51,212 nt of DNA from Thauera sp. (GTDB taxonomy: Bacteria > Pseudomonadota > Gammaproteobacteria > Burkholderiales > Rhodocyclaceae). The position numbers and the translations under genes were made by a program. How positions within the stretch are numbered: the stretch's first letter is position 1; the number at the start of each line of letters is the position of its first letter. The notes under the pieces were generated by a model. It saw only the letters and a program-made list of their open reading frames with translations, was not told the DNA's origin and made no database searches. Shown one piece after another: positions 20,671-30,492 of this stretch. The DNA lies in contig JAUVWV010000002.1 of assembly GCA_030603925.1 (NCBI GenBank), positions 1-51,212 of the forward strand, read 5' to 3'.

Positions 20671-21201
20671 ATGAGCACGACGAACGATGCAATGCATGTG
20701 CCGGCCTGGTTCAAGGGGCCTGCGGAGGTGTGGGCGGCACTGCTGGCGCTGGCCGAGGCCATGCTCGCGAAAGAGCGCCAGCGGCGGCGGCGCCTCGCCG
20801 CGGGGCTGCTGAGCAGCGCCGGACTGATCCTGCTGTGCGGCACCGGCCTGTCGCAGACGGTGATGGCGCAAGGTGCGCCGCACGCCGCCACGCCGCTGAC
20901 CACGGCGATCCTGATGATGATCGCGTTCGTCGTGGTGGGTGGTTTCCAGACCCTGCGCTATCTGGAACAGCACGCCCTCGACGTCAGCACCGAGAGCCAG
21001 TTCCTCGAACGCGCCCGGCAGGCCCTGCGCGATCGGCAGATCGACCCGGCGCCGCAGCCCTCCGAAGGCACCCCGGCGGAACGGCTGATCCGCCGCGAAG
21101 CCTGGAAGATCCACAAGGCCGAGGAGAGCGCCCGCCGGCTCGCTCCGGCACTGTGGGGCACCGGCCTGACCGACACCGCCGCGCGCCGCGCCCCGCACTG
21201 A
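20671..21201 (+). CDS. Hypothetical protein with two predicted TM helices
   Basis: 176 aa MSTTNDAMHVPAWFKGPAEVW...; good RBS (ggaggtcaatcatcATG); no family recognised. Confidence 0.75.
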   Translation: MSTTNDAMHVPAWFKGPAEVWAALLALAEAMLAKERQRRRRLAAGLLSSAGLILLCGTGLSQTVMAQGAPHAATPLTTAILMMIAFVVVGGFQTLRYLEQHALDVSTESQFLERARQALRDRQIDPAPQPSEGTPAERLIRREAWKIHKAEESARRLAPALWGTGLTDTAARRAPH

Positions 21202-21253
21202 CCCGCCGACCAGCTACGGTCGCGCCGGACTTGTCGACGCGCGGCCGGCCGGT

Positions 21254-21631
21254 TCAGCCGCGCGCGCAGGCCAGGGCGCAGGCGGCCATCGCCGCAATCA
21301 CCCCTTCGTCCTCGCCGACCGCGGCTGCCAGCGCAAGATCCACCGCCGGATGGCGCTGGCGGGCGGCTTCGACGAGCAGCGGCAGGTCGCGTTTCAAGTG
21401 TCCGCCCTGGGCGAGGAACAGCGGCACCACGGCAATCGAGCGCACCCCCTCGCCGGCCAGGCGGTCCAGCGCCTCGTCCAGCGTCGGGCTCATGAATTCG
21501 AGAAAGGCCAGTTCGACCTTGAGCTGCGGTGCGAGCCGCTGCAACTGCTCGCGGGTGCGTCTGAGCGGCCCGGCCCACTCGGGGTCGCGCGCACCGTGAC
21601 CGAACAGCACCACTGCCTCCCTGCTCTTCAT
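21254..21631 (-). CDS. CbiX/SirB-family sirohydrochlorin chelatase-like protein
   Basis: 125 aa; VVLFGHGARDPEW, VELAFLEFMSPTLDEAL, VVPLFLAQGGHLKRDLP. Confidence 0.9.
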   Translation of the reverse strand: MKSREAVVLFGHGARDPEWAGPLRRTREQLQRLAPQLKVELAFLEFMSPTLDEALDRLAGEGVRSIAVVPLFLAQGGHLKRDLPLLVEAARQRHPAVDLALAAAVGEDEGVIAAMAACALACARG

Positions 21632-22440
21632 GCCTGCACTCCCTCTGCCTGATCACCGCGGTTGACCGCAGCTTCCAGCATGCGTTCGAGCGCCCGCGCC
21701 GCGGCCGTAAGACCGACGCTGGCCGTCATCATCATGCTCGAACCGTAACCCGCACAGGCCAGCCCCTGCGGGCCGCGTGTGCTCTCGCAGCTGCGCAGCG
21801 GGCGGCGCACCGGCTCATCGACATACACCGCCTCGATGCCGAAGCGGCGCCGCGGATCGCGCGGAAAACCGTGCTCGCGGCGCAGACGGCTGCGCAGCTT
21901 GGCGAGCAGCGGGTCCTGGTTGGTACGGCTCAGGTCGCCGACGCGGATTGCGCAGGGATCGGTCTTTCCGCCCGCCCCGCCAGTAACGGTCAGCGGCATC
22001 GCCTGCCGACGGCAGGCGAGCACGATGGCGATCTTCGCCGGGACGTTGTCGATCGCATCGATCACGTGGTCGAAGCCCTGCAGCAGGGCATCGGCGTTCT
22101 CCGCACTGACGAAGTCCTCCAGCGGATGCACCGCCATGGACGGATTGATGGCCCGCAGGCGCTCGGCCATCGCCAGCACCTTGGCCTGCCCGAGGGTCGG
22201 TTCCAGCGCGTGCGCCTGGCGGTTGATGTTGGATTCGGCCACGTGGTCGAGATCGATCAGGGTCAGCCGCCCGACACCACTGCGCGCCAGCGCCTCGGCC
22301 GCCCAGGAGCCGACGCCGCCCACACCGATCACGCAGGCATGCGCGGCGCCCAGGTGCTCCAGCGCGGCATCGCCATACAACCGGGCAATGCCGCCGAAGC
22401 GGCGCGCCGGATCGACCTCGAACAGGCTATCGGGGAGCAT
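21628..22440 (-). CDS. tcdA: tRNA threonylcarbamoyladenosine dehydratase TcdA (CsdL)
   Basis: ThiF/E1-like: RFGGIARLYGDAAL, VIGVGGVGSWAAEALARSG, DLDHVAESNINRQ. Confidence 0.93.
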   Translation of the reverse strand: MLPDSLFEVDPARRFGGIARLYGDAALEHLGAAHACVIGVGGVGSWAAEALARSGVGRLTLIDLDHVAESNINRQAHALEPTLGQAKVLAMAERLRAINPSMAVHPLEDFVSAENADALLQGFDHVIDAIDNVPAKIAIVLACRRQAMPLTVTGGAGGKTDPCAIRVGDLSRTNQDPLLAKLRSRLRREHGFPRDPRRRFGIEAVYVDEPVRRPLRSCESTRGPQGLACAGYGSSMMMTASVGLTAAARALERMLEAAVNRGDQAEGVQA

Positions 22441-22502
22441 TGGACGTCTCGGACTGAAAAGCCGCCCATTCTACCTTTGCAGCACCCCGTCCGCGGTCCG
22501 CA

Positions 22503-23468
22503 TCAGACCGTTTCGGGCTCCGGCACGCGCAGGCTGTCGAGCCACACGCCGAGCCCCTGGGCGTTGAGTTCGAGATCCTCGCGCAACACGTCCAGCGCCT
22601 CGTTCTCGCCCAGCGTCCAGCCCTGCCTGGCAGCCTCCTCGCGCACGATCTGCTCGAGCCCGGCCAGGATCTCCACATGCCGCGCGACACCGTCGCCGCG
22701 CGCCGCACGCGCCACCGCAACCTGGGTATCGATCAGGCGGTGCAGATCGACCGCCAGGCGTTCCACCTCGGTCACCCGGCTGTAGTGGGTGAGGTACATG
22801 GCCTGCGGCGCGAAGGACAGCATCCGGTCGATCGAGGCATGCATCGCATCCGGGTCGAACTGGGTCGGCGTGGTGGTGGGGAATACGAAGGCGCGCCCCT
22901 CGACGTCCAGTTCACGGTAGGACAGCCCGAAGGTATCGCCGGTGAAGAAGGCGTGCGCACCTTCGTCCCAGATGCAGATGTGATGCCGCGCGTGCCCCGG
23001 CGTATCGAGAATGCGGAAGCGCCGCCCGGCCATCTCCAGCACCTCGCCATCGGCCACCGGACGGATGCGCTCCATCGGCACCGGGACGATGCGCCCATAC
23101 AGGGCGAAGGCGCGCTCCGCACCATACACCGCGGCGGTGCCCTCCCACAGGCGGGACGGGTCGGCCATGTGACGCACGCCGCGCGGATGCACCACCAGGC
23201 GCGCATTGGGCAGGGCGCACATCAGGCTGCCCGCGCCGCCGGCGTGATCCAGGTGGATGTGCGTCAGCATCACCCAGTCGACTGCATCAGGGCTGACGCC
23301 CAGCCCAGCCAGCACCGCGAGCACGCGCGGTACGGACGCGTTGGTACCGGTATCGACCACTGCGACGCGTCCCTGATGGACGATCAGATGAATGGCCGCG
23401 AGATGCGGCCGGCCATACCCGGAGTCCACGGCGTAAATGCCGTCCGGATGGGCAATGACGTCCTGCAC
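22503..23468 (-). CDS. Metallo-beta-lactamase fold hydrolase
   Basis: THIHLDHAGGAG motif, HICIWDEGAHAFFTGDTFGLSY; GTG start at 23466-23468 preceded by AGGAGG at 9-nt spacing, shorter than the ORF-track start. Confidence 0.88.
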   Translation of the reverse strand: MQDVIAHPDGIYAVDSGYGRPHLAAIHLIVHQGRVAVVDTGTNASVPRVLAVLAGLGVSPDAVDWVMLTHIHLDHAGGAGSLMCALPNARLVVHPRGVRHMADPSRLWEGTAAVYGAERAFALYGRIVPVPMERIRPVADGEVLEMAGRRFRILDTPGHARHHICIWDEGAHAFFTGDTFGLSYRELDVEGRAFVFPTTTPTQFDPDAMHASIDRMLSFAPQAMYLTHYSRVTEVERLAVDLHRLIDTQVAVARAARGDGVARHVEILAGLEQIVREEAARQGWTLGENEALDVLREDLELNAQGLGVWLDSLRVPEPETV

Positions 23469-23580
23469 GATGGTCTCCCTCCTTCTCGCCACGTATGTTT
23501 TGCGCAATTGTATCCGCTGGCCGGGCCGGCCGGACAGCGGCAACACCGGGTTACACTGGGCACCTCCCACGGAGACGCGC

Positions 23581-24729
23581 ATGACACGTACTTTCGACTT
23601 TGACCGCATCATCGACAGGGGTTCGCAGCCCGGGGAAAAATGGGGGCGCTATGCCGGACGGGACGTGCTGCCGCTGTGGGTGGCGGACATGGACTTTGCT
23701 GCGCCCGCGGTGGTGCTGGACGCCTTGCGCGCGCGCCTCGAGCACGGCGTGCTGGGCTACACGGAACCCTGGCCCGCGCTGCTCGAAGCGGTGATCGAGG
23801 GCATCGCGCGCGATCACGCCTGGCGGATCGAGGCGGACTGGCTGGTCTGGTTGCCGGGCGTGGTGACCGGCCTCAACCTGGCCTGCCGCGCGGTCGGCGA
23901 GGCGGGCGACGAGGTATTCACCGCTACCCCGGTCTACCCCCCGTTCCTGAGCGCCCCGGCCAACAGCGGGCGGCGGCTGGTCAGCCGCGCGCTGGTGCTC
24001 GAGGATGGGCGCTGGACCTGGGACCGCGCCGCGGTGGAAGCCGCACTCGGTCCGCGCACCGGCCTGTTCATGCTGTGCAACCCGCACAACCCGGTGGGCC
24101 GCGCATTCGACCGCGATGAGTTGGGGTGGCTGGGCGCCCTGGCCGAACGCCGCGACATGGTGATCTGCAGCGACGAGATCCATTGCGGGCTGGTGCTCGA
24201 CGCAGACCGCCCGCACATCCCGCTGGCTGCGCTCGACCCTGCGCTGGCCCGACGCACCATCACCCTGATGGCACCATCCAAGACCTGGAACATCCCATCA
24301 CTGTACTGCGCCCTGGCGATCATTCCCGACCCGGCACTGCGCAAGCGTTTCCGCCACGCGATGCGCGGCATCGTGCCGCATGTGAACCTGTTCGGGCTGA
24401 TCGGCTGCGAGGCCGCCTACCGCGACGGCACGCCGTGGCGGCTGGCCCTGCTGGACACCTTGCGCGCCAACCGCGCGCGGGTCATGGAGGCGCTGGCCGA
24501 CATGCCCGGCCTGCACTGCGCAAGCCCGCAGGCCACCTACCTGGCCTGGATCGACTGCCGCGCCGCCGGGCTGGATGACCCGGCCGCCTTCTTCGAGGCC
24601 GCCGGCGTCGGCCTGTCCGACGGTGCCCCGTTCGGCGCACCGGGCTTCGTGCGACTCAATTTCGGTTGTCCGCGCGCTACCCTGGACGAGGCCTTGCACC
24701 GCATGACGACGGCGCTGGCGCGCCGCTGA
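23581..24729 (+). CDS. PatB/MalY-type C-S lyase (PLP-dependent aminotransferase fold)
   Basis: FDFDRIIDRGSQPGEKWGRYAGRDVLPLWVADMDF; CNPHNPVGRAF; SDEIHCGLVLD; APSKTWNIPSL PLP-Lys motif. Confidence 0.93.
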   Translation: MTRTFDFDRIIDRGSQPGEKWGRYAGRDVLPLWVADMDFAAPAVVLDALRARLEHGVLGYTEPWPALLEAVIEGIARDHAWRIEADWLVWLPGVVTGLNLACRAVGEAGDEVFTATPVYPPFLSAPANSGRRLVSRALVLEDGRWTWDRAAVEAALGPRTGLFMLCNPHNPVGRAFDRDELGWLGALAERRDMVICSDEIHCGLVLDADRPHIPLAALDPALARRTITLMAPSKTWNIPSLYCALAIIPDPALRKRFRHAMRGIVPHVNLFGLIGCEAAYRDGTPWRLALLDTLRANRARVMEALADMPGLHCASPQATYLAWIDCRAAGLDDPAAFFEAAGVGLSDGAPFGAPGFVRLNFGCPRATLDEALHRMTTALARR

Positions 24730-24736
24730 CGAAGGC

Positions 24737-27220
24737 CTACAGCAGGAAACGGCGGCGGAACTCGTCGGCGGGCAAGGGCGGACTGCACAGGTAGCCCTGG
24801 TAGGTGCCGCAGCCCATCTCGCGCAGCAGGGCCAGCTGGGCTTCGGTCTCCACCCCTTCGGCCTGCACCGAGATACCCAGCGCGCGCGCCATGGCCACCA
24901 CGGCCGAGGCGATGGCCAGATCGTTGCGGTCGTCGGCCAGATCCTTGATGAAGCTGCGGTCGATCTTCAGCCGGTCGATGGAAAAACGCTTCAGATAGGC
25001 CAGCGAGGAGTAGCCGGTGCCGAAGTCGTCGATCGCCAGGCTGACGCCGAGCGCCTTCAGCGCGGCCAGCAGAGCTTCGGCCGCATCGCCCTGGTCCATC
25101 AGGCTGCTCTCGGTGATTTCCAGTTCCAGCCGTGCGGCGGGCAGGCCGCTCTCCGCCAGCACGGCGCGCAGTACCGCCTCCATGTCGCGTCGCCGGATCT
25201 GCTCGACGGAAAGGTTCACCGCCATCGTGTCGAGCTCGCAACCTTCCGCCAGCCACTCGGCGAGCTGCCGGCAGGCGCGCTGCAGCACCCACTCGCCCAG
25301 CGGAACGATCAGGCCGGTTTCCTCGGCCAACGGGATGAAGGCGGCCGGCGGCACCATCGGCTCGCCCGGCGGCTGCCAGCGCACCAGCGCTTCGGCGCCG
25401 AGCAGCCGGCCGTCGGTCACCGAGATCACCGGCTGATAGAAGAGCACGAACTCGTCGTTATGCAGCGCGCGGCGCAGACGGGTCTCCAGTTCGAGGCGCT
25501 GGCTCGCCAGGCGGGTCAGATCCTCGGTGTAGAAGCCGTAGGTGTTGCGCCCTTCGGCCTTGGCCCGGTACATCGCCGCATCCGCGTTGCGCGCCAGTGC
25601 GAGATGGTCGTCGCCGTCATCGGGGTACAGGCTGATGCCCACGCTGGCGTGGATGAACACTTCCGGCCCGCTGGGCAGGACGAAGGCCTCGTCGAGCGCC
25701 GCGATCAGATCGTTGGCGACCACCGCGGCGTCCTCCGGGGCATCGAGGTCTTCGAGCAGGACCATGAACTCGTCGCCGCCCAGCCGGCCGATGGTGTCCT
25801 CGTCACGCAGGCGCTGGCGCAGGCGGCCGGCCACGGCGCGCAGCAACTCGTCGCCCACCGAGTGGCCGAGGCTGTCATTGACGGTCTTGAAGCGGTCCAG
25901 GTCGAGGTACAGCGCAGCCAGCCGCTGCCCCTTGCGTTGCGCCACCTCGATCGCATGCTCGAGGCGCGAGAGCACCAGCAGGCGGTTGGGCAGGCCGGTG
26001 AGCGGATCGTGGTGAGCCAGGTGGCTGAGACGCTCCTCGGTGCTCTTCAGCTTGCTCAGATCGGTGAATACCGCCACGTAGTGGGTCAACACGCCACGTT
26101 CGTCGCGCACCGCGTTGAGGGTAAGCCATTCCGGATACAGCTCGCCGTTCTTGCGCCGGTTCCACAGCTCGCCCTGCCAGTGGCCGGTCGCCGCGAGTTC
26201 GGCCCACATCGCCTGGTAGAACGCGCGCTCGTGGCGCCCGGAGCGCAGGATGCGCGGATTGCAGCCCAGCGCCTCTTCGCGGCTGTAGCCGGTCACCTCG
26301 GTGAACGCGCGGTTCACCGAGACGATGCTACCCCCGAGATCGGTGATCATCACCCCGTCATGCGTGCTGTCGACCACCGCAGCATGCAGCCTGAGTTTGT
26401 CGACCGCCTGTTTTAGCGCGCTTCGCTCACGCACCAGCTCGGCCTGGCGGAACACCTTGTCGAGCACCACGGGCAGTTCGTGCAGATAGCTGTGATGCTT
26501 GACCAGATAGTCCGACACGCCGATGCGCAGCGCCTGCGCCGCCACCATCTCGCTGCCCTGCCCGGTCACCAGCACGATCGGCAAGTCGAGGCCGCGCTCC
26601 TGCAGCAGGATCTTGGCCAGGTCGAGCGCGTTCATCCCGGGCAGCAGGTAGTCGACCAGCAGCACGTCGTAGCCGGCGGCGGCCTCCGCCGTAGCCAGCC
26701 GCTCAAGCACCTCCGTCGCACTGTCGACCACCTCCATCCGCAGGTGGGGGGCGGTGCGCGCCAGGTGCCGCAGGGTCAGATCGATGTCGAAACGGTGGTG
26801 TTCGGCGTACAGCACGCGAACCGGCCGGTGGCGGCTGAGCTGGCGGTGGCGCGCGCGCTCCAGCGCGGCATTCAGGGTGGCCGGCAGACGCTGCAGATAC
26901 TCGCCGTCCTTGACCAGGTAGTCGTCGGCACCGGCCTTGAGCGCCGCAACCACGGCATCCTGGTCGCCCGAGCCGGTGAGCACCACGAAGGCAAGCGGCA
27001 GGCGGCGTTCGCGCACCCAGTTGAGCAGATCGATGCCCGAGCCGTCCGGCAGGCACAGATCGGCCAGCACGACATCGGGGAGGCAATCGCCCGACAGGCA
27101 CTCGATGCCCCGCGCGACCGAGGTAGCGACCTGCAGTTCCACCTCTGGCAGGCCGCGCGCGAAGGCGCGCGCGAGCAGGTCGGCATCGGTGGGGTTGTCT
27201 TCGACGTAGAGGGTCTTCAT
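24737..27220 (-). CDS. REC-REC-PAS-GGDEF-EAL protein
   Basis: Start MKTLYVEDNPTDADLL; two receiver domains, PAS, RDEDTIGRLGGDEF, GAEALVRW, DDFGTGYSSL. Confidence 0.93.
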   Translation of the reverse strand: MKTLYVEDNPTDADLLARAFARGLPEVELQVATSVARGIECLSGDCLPDVVLADLCLPDGSGIDLLNWVRERRLPLAFVVLTGSGDQDAVVAALKAGADDYLVKDGEYLQRLPATLNAALERARHRQLSRHRPVRVLYAEHHRFDIDLTLRHLARTAPHLRMEVVDSATEVLERLATAEAAAGYDVLLVDYLLPGMNALDLAKILLQERGLDLPIVLVTGQGSEMVAAQALRIGVSDYLVKHHSYLHELPVVLDKVFRQAELVRERSALKQAVDKLRLHAAVVDSTHDGVMITDLGGSIVSVNRAFTEVTGYSREEALGCNPRILRSGRHERAFYQAMWAELAATGHWQGELWNRRKNGELYPEWLTLNAVRDERGVLTHYVAVFTDLSKLKSTEERLSHLAHHDPLTGLPNRLLVLSRLEHAIEVAQRKGQRLAALYLDLDRFKTVNDSLGHSVGDELLRAVAGRLRQRLRDEDTIGRLGGDEFMVLLEDLDAPEDAAVVANDLIAALDEAFVLPSGPEVFIHASVGISLYPDDGDDHLALARNADAAMYRAKAEGRNTYGFYTEDLTRLASQRLELETRLRRALHNDEFVLFYQPVISVTDGRLLGAEALVRWQPPGEPMVPPAAFIPLAEETGLIVPLGEWVLQRACRQLAEWLAEGCELDTMAVNLSVEQIRRRDMEAVLRAVLAESGLPAARLELEITESSLMDQGDAAEALLAALKALGVSLAIDDFGTGYSSLAYLKRFSIDRLKIDRSFIKDLADDRNDLAIASAVVAMARALGISVQAEGVETEAQLALLREMGCGTYQGYLCSPPLPADEFRRRFLL

Positions 27221-27233
27221 CTGCGGCACGGTA

Positions 27234-27671
27234 TCAGTTGCGCGGAGGACGGTTGAGCGCGCACCAGTACAGTTCAATCTGGCCCGCTACCTGGACGAAG
27301 TTCTCGAAACCGACCGGCTTGAGGATGTAGGAGTTGGCCCCCAGTCGGTAGGCGGTATCGATGTCCGCATCCTCATCCGAGGTGGTCAACACCACCACCG
27401 GGATCGCACAGCTGACCGGATCTTCGCGGTACTGCCGTAGCACCTCCAGGCCATGCACCCTGGGCAGCTTCAGATCAAGCAGCACCAGCAGGGGCAACGG
27501 CTCGCCGGCCGCCCAGCGCGGCATGAAGTCGAGCGCTTCCTGTCCGTCGCGCGCAACCAGCAGCGGGTTCAACAGGTGGCTGCGGCTGAAGGCGCGGCGG
27601 GTCAGATCCAGGTCGGCCGGATTGTCTTCGACCAGCAGGATGGGACGTGCGGTGGGCAGGCAATCGTTCAT
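27234..27671 (-). CDS. Single-domain response regulator (Rcp1-like)
   Basis: MNDCLPTARPILLVEDNPADLDLTRRAF, LLDLKLPRVHGLEVL, YILKPVGFENF. Confidence 0.94.
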   Translation of the reverse strand: MNDCLPTARPILLVEDNPADLDLTRRAFSRSHLLNPLLVARDGQEALDFMPRWAAGEPLPLLVLLDLKLPRVHGLEVLRQYREDPVSCAIPVVVLTTSDEDADIDTAYRLGANSYILKPVGFENFVQVAGQIELYWCALNRPPRN

Positions 27672-30262
27672 CGCGGCAGCTCCAGGTGGAAGGTTGCGCC
27701 GCGTCCGGGTTCGCTTTCGGCCCACACCCGCCCGCCCATGCGGGTCACCGCGCGCCGCACGATGGCCAGTCCGACGCCGGTACCGGGGTATTCCTCGGCA
27801 CGCTGCAGACGCTGGAAGATCTCGAAGATGCGTTCGTGGAATTTCATGTCGAAACCGATCCCGTTGTCCGCGACCCAGATGTGGTGTGCATGCTCCTGCT
27901 CCTCCGCCCCGATGCGGACGAGCGGCGGATCGGCATCGCGCGAGTACTTGAACGCATTGTCGATCAGGTTGCGCAGCACCTGCGCGAGGCCGTCGCGGTC
28001 GCAGCGCACGGTGATGTCCGGTACATCGAGCTCCACCCGCGCCGCCGCTCCCTCCGCCGCCCCGGCGCGCTCGGCCAGTATGCCACGCAGCATTTCACGC
28101 AGGGCGATGTCGGCCGCCTGCAGGTTGCGCCGCTCGACGCGCGAATAGGCCAGCAGGTCGTCGATCAGGCGGCCCATCTGGCGTACCCCGGTGCGGATGT
28201 TGTTGAGAAACAGGCGCCCCTCCTCGTCCAGCCGGTCGGCATGGTCTGCGAGCAGCAGGTGGCTGTATCCGTCGATGCCGCGCAGCGGCGCCTTCAGGTC
28301 GTGCGAGACCGAATAGGCGAAGGTCTCGAGCTCCTTGTTCAGCGCGGCCAGCTCCTCGGTGCGCCGCGCAACGCGTTCCTCCAGCTCCGCGTTGAGCTGC
28401 TGCAAGGCTTCCTGCGCGGCGTGGCGTTCGCTGATATCGGTGATCAGGCCTTCGAAATGAAGCACCGTGCCGTCTTCGGCACGGTGCACGCTGGTCAGGT
28501 CCTCTATCCAGATGTAGTGCCCGTCCGCCCGCCGCAGGCGATATTCCTGGACGTACTCGCGCCGCCCCTCGGCCAGATGCTGCACGACCTCCGCGCCCAC
28601 CCGCTCGATGTCCTGCGGATGCACCAGCGTGGCAAAGTGCTGGCCGGCTTCCAGCATCTCGTCGGCCCGGTATCCCCAGCGATGCACGTTCTCGGAGACG
28701 AAGACGATCGGCCAGCCCTCGACCGGCGCCCAGCGGAACAGCACGGTCGGGCTGGCCTCGACGACTTCGGCGGCGGCAGCCAGCGCGGCGCGCGCACGCT
28801 CGCGCTCGGTCATGTCGAGCATGGTGCCGATCACCGTCGGCGTGCCGTCAAGGTCGATGCGCGAGCCGAAGACCTCGACCGGGAACACGCTGCCATCGCG
28901 CCGGCGCGCCCTGAAGCCGTAGTTGAGATGGGCCACGCCGCGCTCCAGGCGCTGGCGCAACATCTCGCGCACCAGCATCTGGTCCTCATCGGCCACCAGC
29001 CGGTCTACCGGCAGCCCGACGACCTCCTCCAGCGGATAGCCGAACCACTCCGCCAGCCGCGGGTTCACGTAGGTCAGGCGGCCCGCCTGGATCATGTACA
29101 CGCCCACCAGCGAACGTTCCACCAGTCCGCGGAAACGCGCCTCGCTGGCGGCCATGTCGGCGGCTGCACCCTTCTGCTGCTGCAGGTCGAAGCAGCTGCC
29201 GATGAAGCCGATGAACTCGCCGCCACTGCCGCGGATCGGCTCGCCGTGGTCGGCCACCCAGTGGTAGCTGCCGTCATGAAAGCGCAGGCGATATTCGCTG
29301 ACGAAGGGCCGGCGTGCGGCAAACGCCGCCGCGTAGCGCGTCCGGTAGCCGGCGAGGTCGTCGGGATGCACGTTCTCCAGCCGCCCCTCGCCCAGCTCCT
29401 GTTCGAGCTCCCGCGCGGTGAACTGCAGCCAGGCGCGATTGACGTAGTCGCACTGGCCGTCCGGCCCGCTGCGCCAGATCGGGTTGGGCAGGCCATCGAG
29501 CAGTTGCACGTGGAAGTCGCGCGACTCGACCACCGAACGCATCAGGCTGGCGAGCCGCTCGCCGAGCCGGCCGATCTCGTCGCGCCCGCTCACCGGCAGC
29601 GGCAGGTTGCGCCCCTCGATCTGCGAACGGGTATAGCTCAGCAGGTGCTCGATGCGGTCGGTGAGCAGCAACTTGAGGAGGACGCCGATGCCGGCCGACA
29701 GCAGCAGGATGGGAATCAGCACGATCGCCGTCTGCCCGAGGGCGCGGTGCAGCGCCTCGCGCTGCAGCACGGCGGTATCGGTCGCCAGCACCACCATCCC
29801 GCCGTACGCGTCGCCATCGGCCGACAGACGCAGCGGAAACACCGCCCACAGGATACTGCGCGCAGCGTCTTCGGCAATGCGCCCGCCCGCGCCGCGGCGC
29901 GCCTCGTCCAGCACGCTGGCCGGCGGCGCATGCTCACCGTCCAGCGGACGACCGACCAGGCCGGCGGCACTGGCGTGCCGCACCACACCCTGCGCATCGA
30001 CATGGACGGCGAACATCAGGTGGGGCAGGCTGGCCATCTGCGACACCAGCTGACGCGCGTGGCGCTCGTCGCCTTCACGCAGGCCCGCCTCGAGGTTGGC
30101 GGCGAGGTTGCCGCCCGCATGCCGCAGCACCTGGCGCAACTCGGACAGCACCTCGGTGCTGTACATGTGCATGATGAAGGTGAACTGCCCGCCGGCGACC
30201 AGCAGGCCGAACACCACCACGATTCCCAGCAGCAGGCGGCGCAGCGAGACGTCGACGTTCAT
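27668..30262 (-). CDS. Membrane PAS-containing sensor histidine kinase
   Basis: Start MNVDVSLRRLLLGIVVV; two TM helices, HAMP-like linker, three PAS domains, FAYSVSHDLKAPLRGIDGY H-box, HATPase; ATG of downstream RR overlaps its TGA. Confidence 0.94.
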   Translation of the reverse strand: MNVDVSLRRLLLGIVVVFGLLVAGGQFTFIMHMYSTEVLSELRQVLRHAGGNLAANLEAGLREGDERHARQLVSQMASLPHLMFAVHVDAQGVVRHASAAGLVGRPLDGEHAPPASVLDEARRGAGGRIAEDAARSILWAVFPLRLSADGDAYGGMVVLATDTAVLQREALHRALGQTAIVLIPILLLSAGIGVLLKLLLTDRIEHLLSYTRSQIEGRNLPLPVSGRDEIGRLGERLASLMRSVVESRDFHVQLLDGLPNPIWRSGPDGQCDYVNRAWLQFTARELEQELGEGRLENVHPDDLAGYRTRYAAAFAARRPFVSEYRLRFHDGSYHWVADHGEPIRGSGGEFIGFIGSCFDLQQQKGAAADMAASEARFRGLVERSLVGVYMIQAGRLTYVNPRLAEWFGYPLEEVVGLPVDRLVADEDQMLVREMLRQRLERGVAHLNYGFRARRRDGSVFPVEVFGSRIDLDGTPTVIGTMLDMTERERARAALAAAAEVVEASPTVLFRWAPVEGWPIVFVSENVHRWGYRADEMLEAGQHFATLVHPQDIERVGAEVVQHLAEGRREYVQEYRLRRADGHYIWIEDLTSVHRAEDGTVLHFEGLITDISERHAAQEALQQLNAELEERVARRTEELAALNKELETFAYSVSHDLKAPLRGIDGYSHLLLADHADRLDEEGRLFLNNIRTGVRQMGRLIDDLLAYSRVERRNLQAADIALREMLRGILAERAGAAEGAAARVELDVPDITVRCDRDGLAQVLRNLIDNAFKYSRDADPPLVRIGAEEQEHAHHIWVADNGIGFDMKFHERIFEIFQRLQRAEEYPGTGVGLAIVRRAVTRMGGRVWAESEPGRGATFHLELPR

Positions 30263-30435
30263 CTCCCTCCCTCGGACCCGGCAACGGGTGAAGCGGTCCG
30301 GATCAAGTACGGCGTGCTGGCGTACCGGCGACGCGGCAGGCCGCCGCGCCGGGCCGGCAGGCACCCCGGTTCGTCATGCCGGAAAGTGTAAGGCAGATGC
30401 TTGCGGCATCGCACGGAGATTGCGCACGAAAGACG

Positions 30436-30464
30436 CATAAAAGAAGGGCCGCCCGAGGGCGGCC
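30436..30464 (-). terminator. Intrinsic terminator downstream of ssb
   Basis: Minus strand GGGCCGCC-CTC-GGGCGGCCC followed by TTCTTTTATG. Confidence 0.8.
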
Positions 30465-30492
30465 CAGCGCGCAGCAACGCCGGCCCGGCGAC

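Noticed and set aside
27647-30391. 914-aa plus-strand ORF
   Set aside because: Antisense shadow of the PAS histidine kinase, no domain motifs
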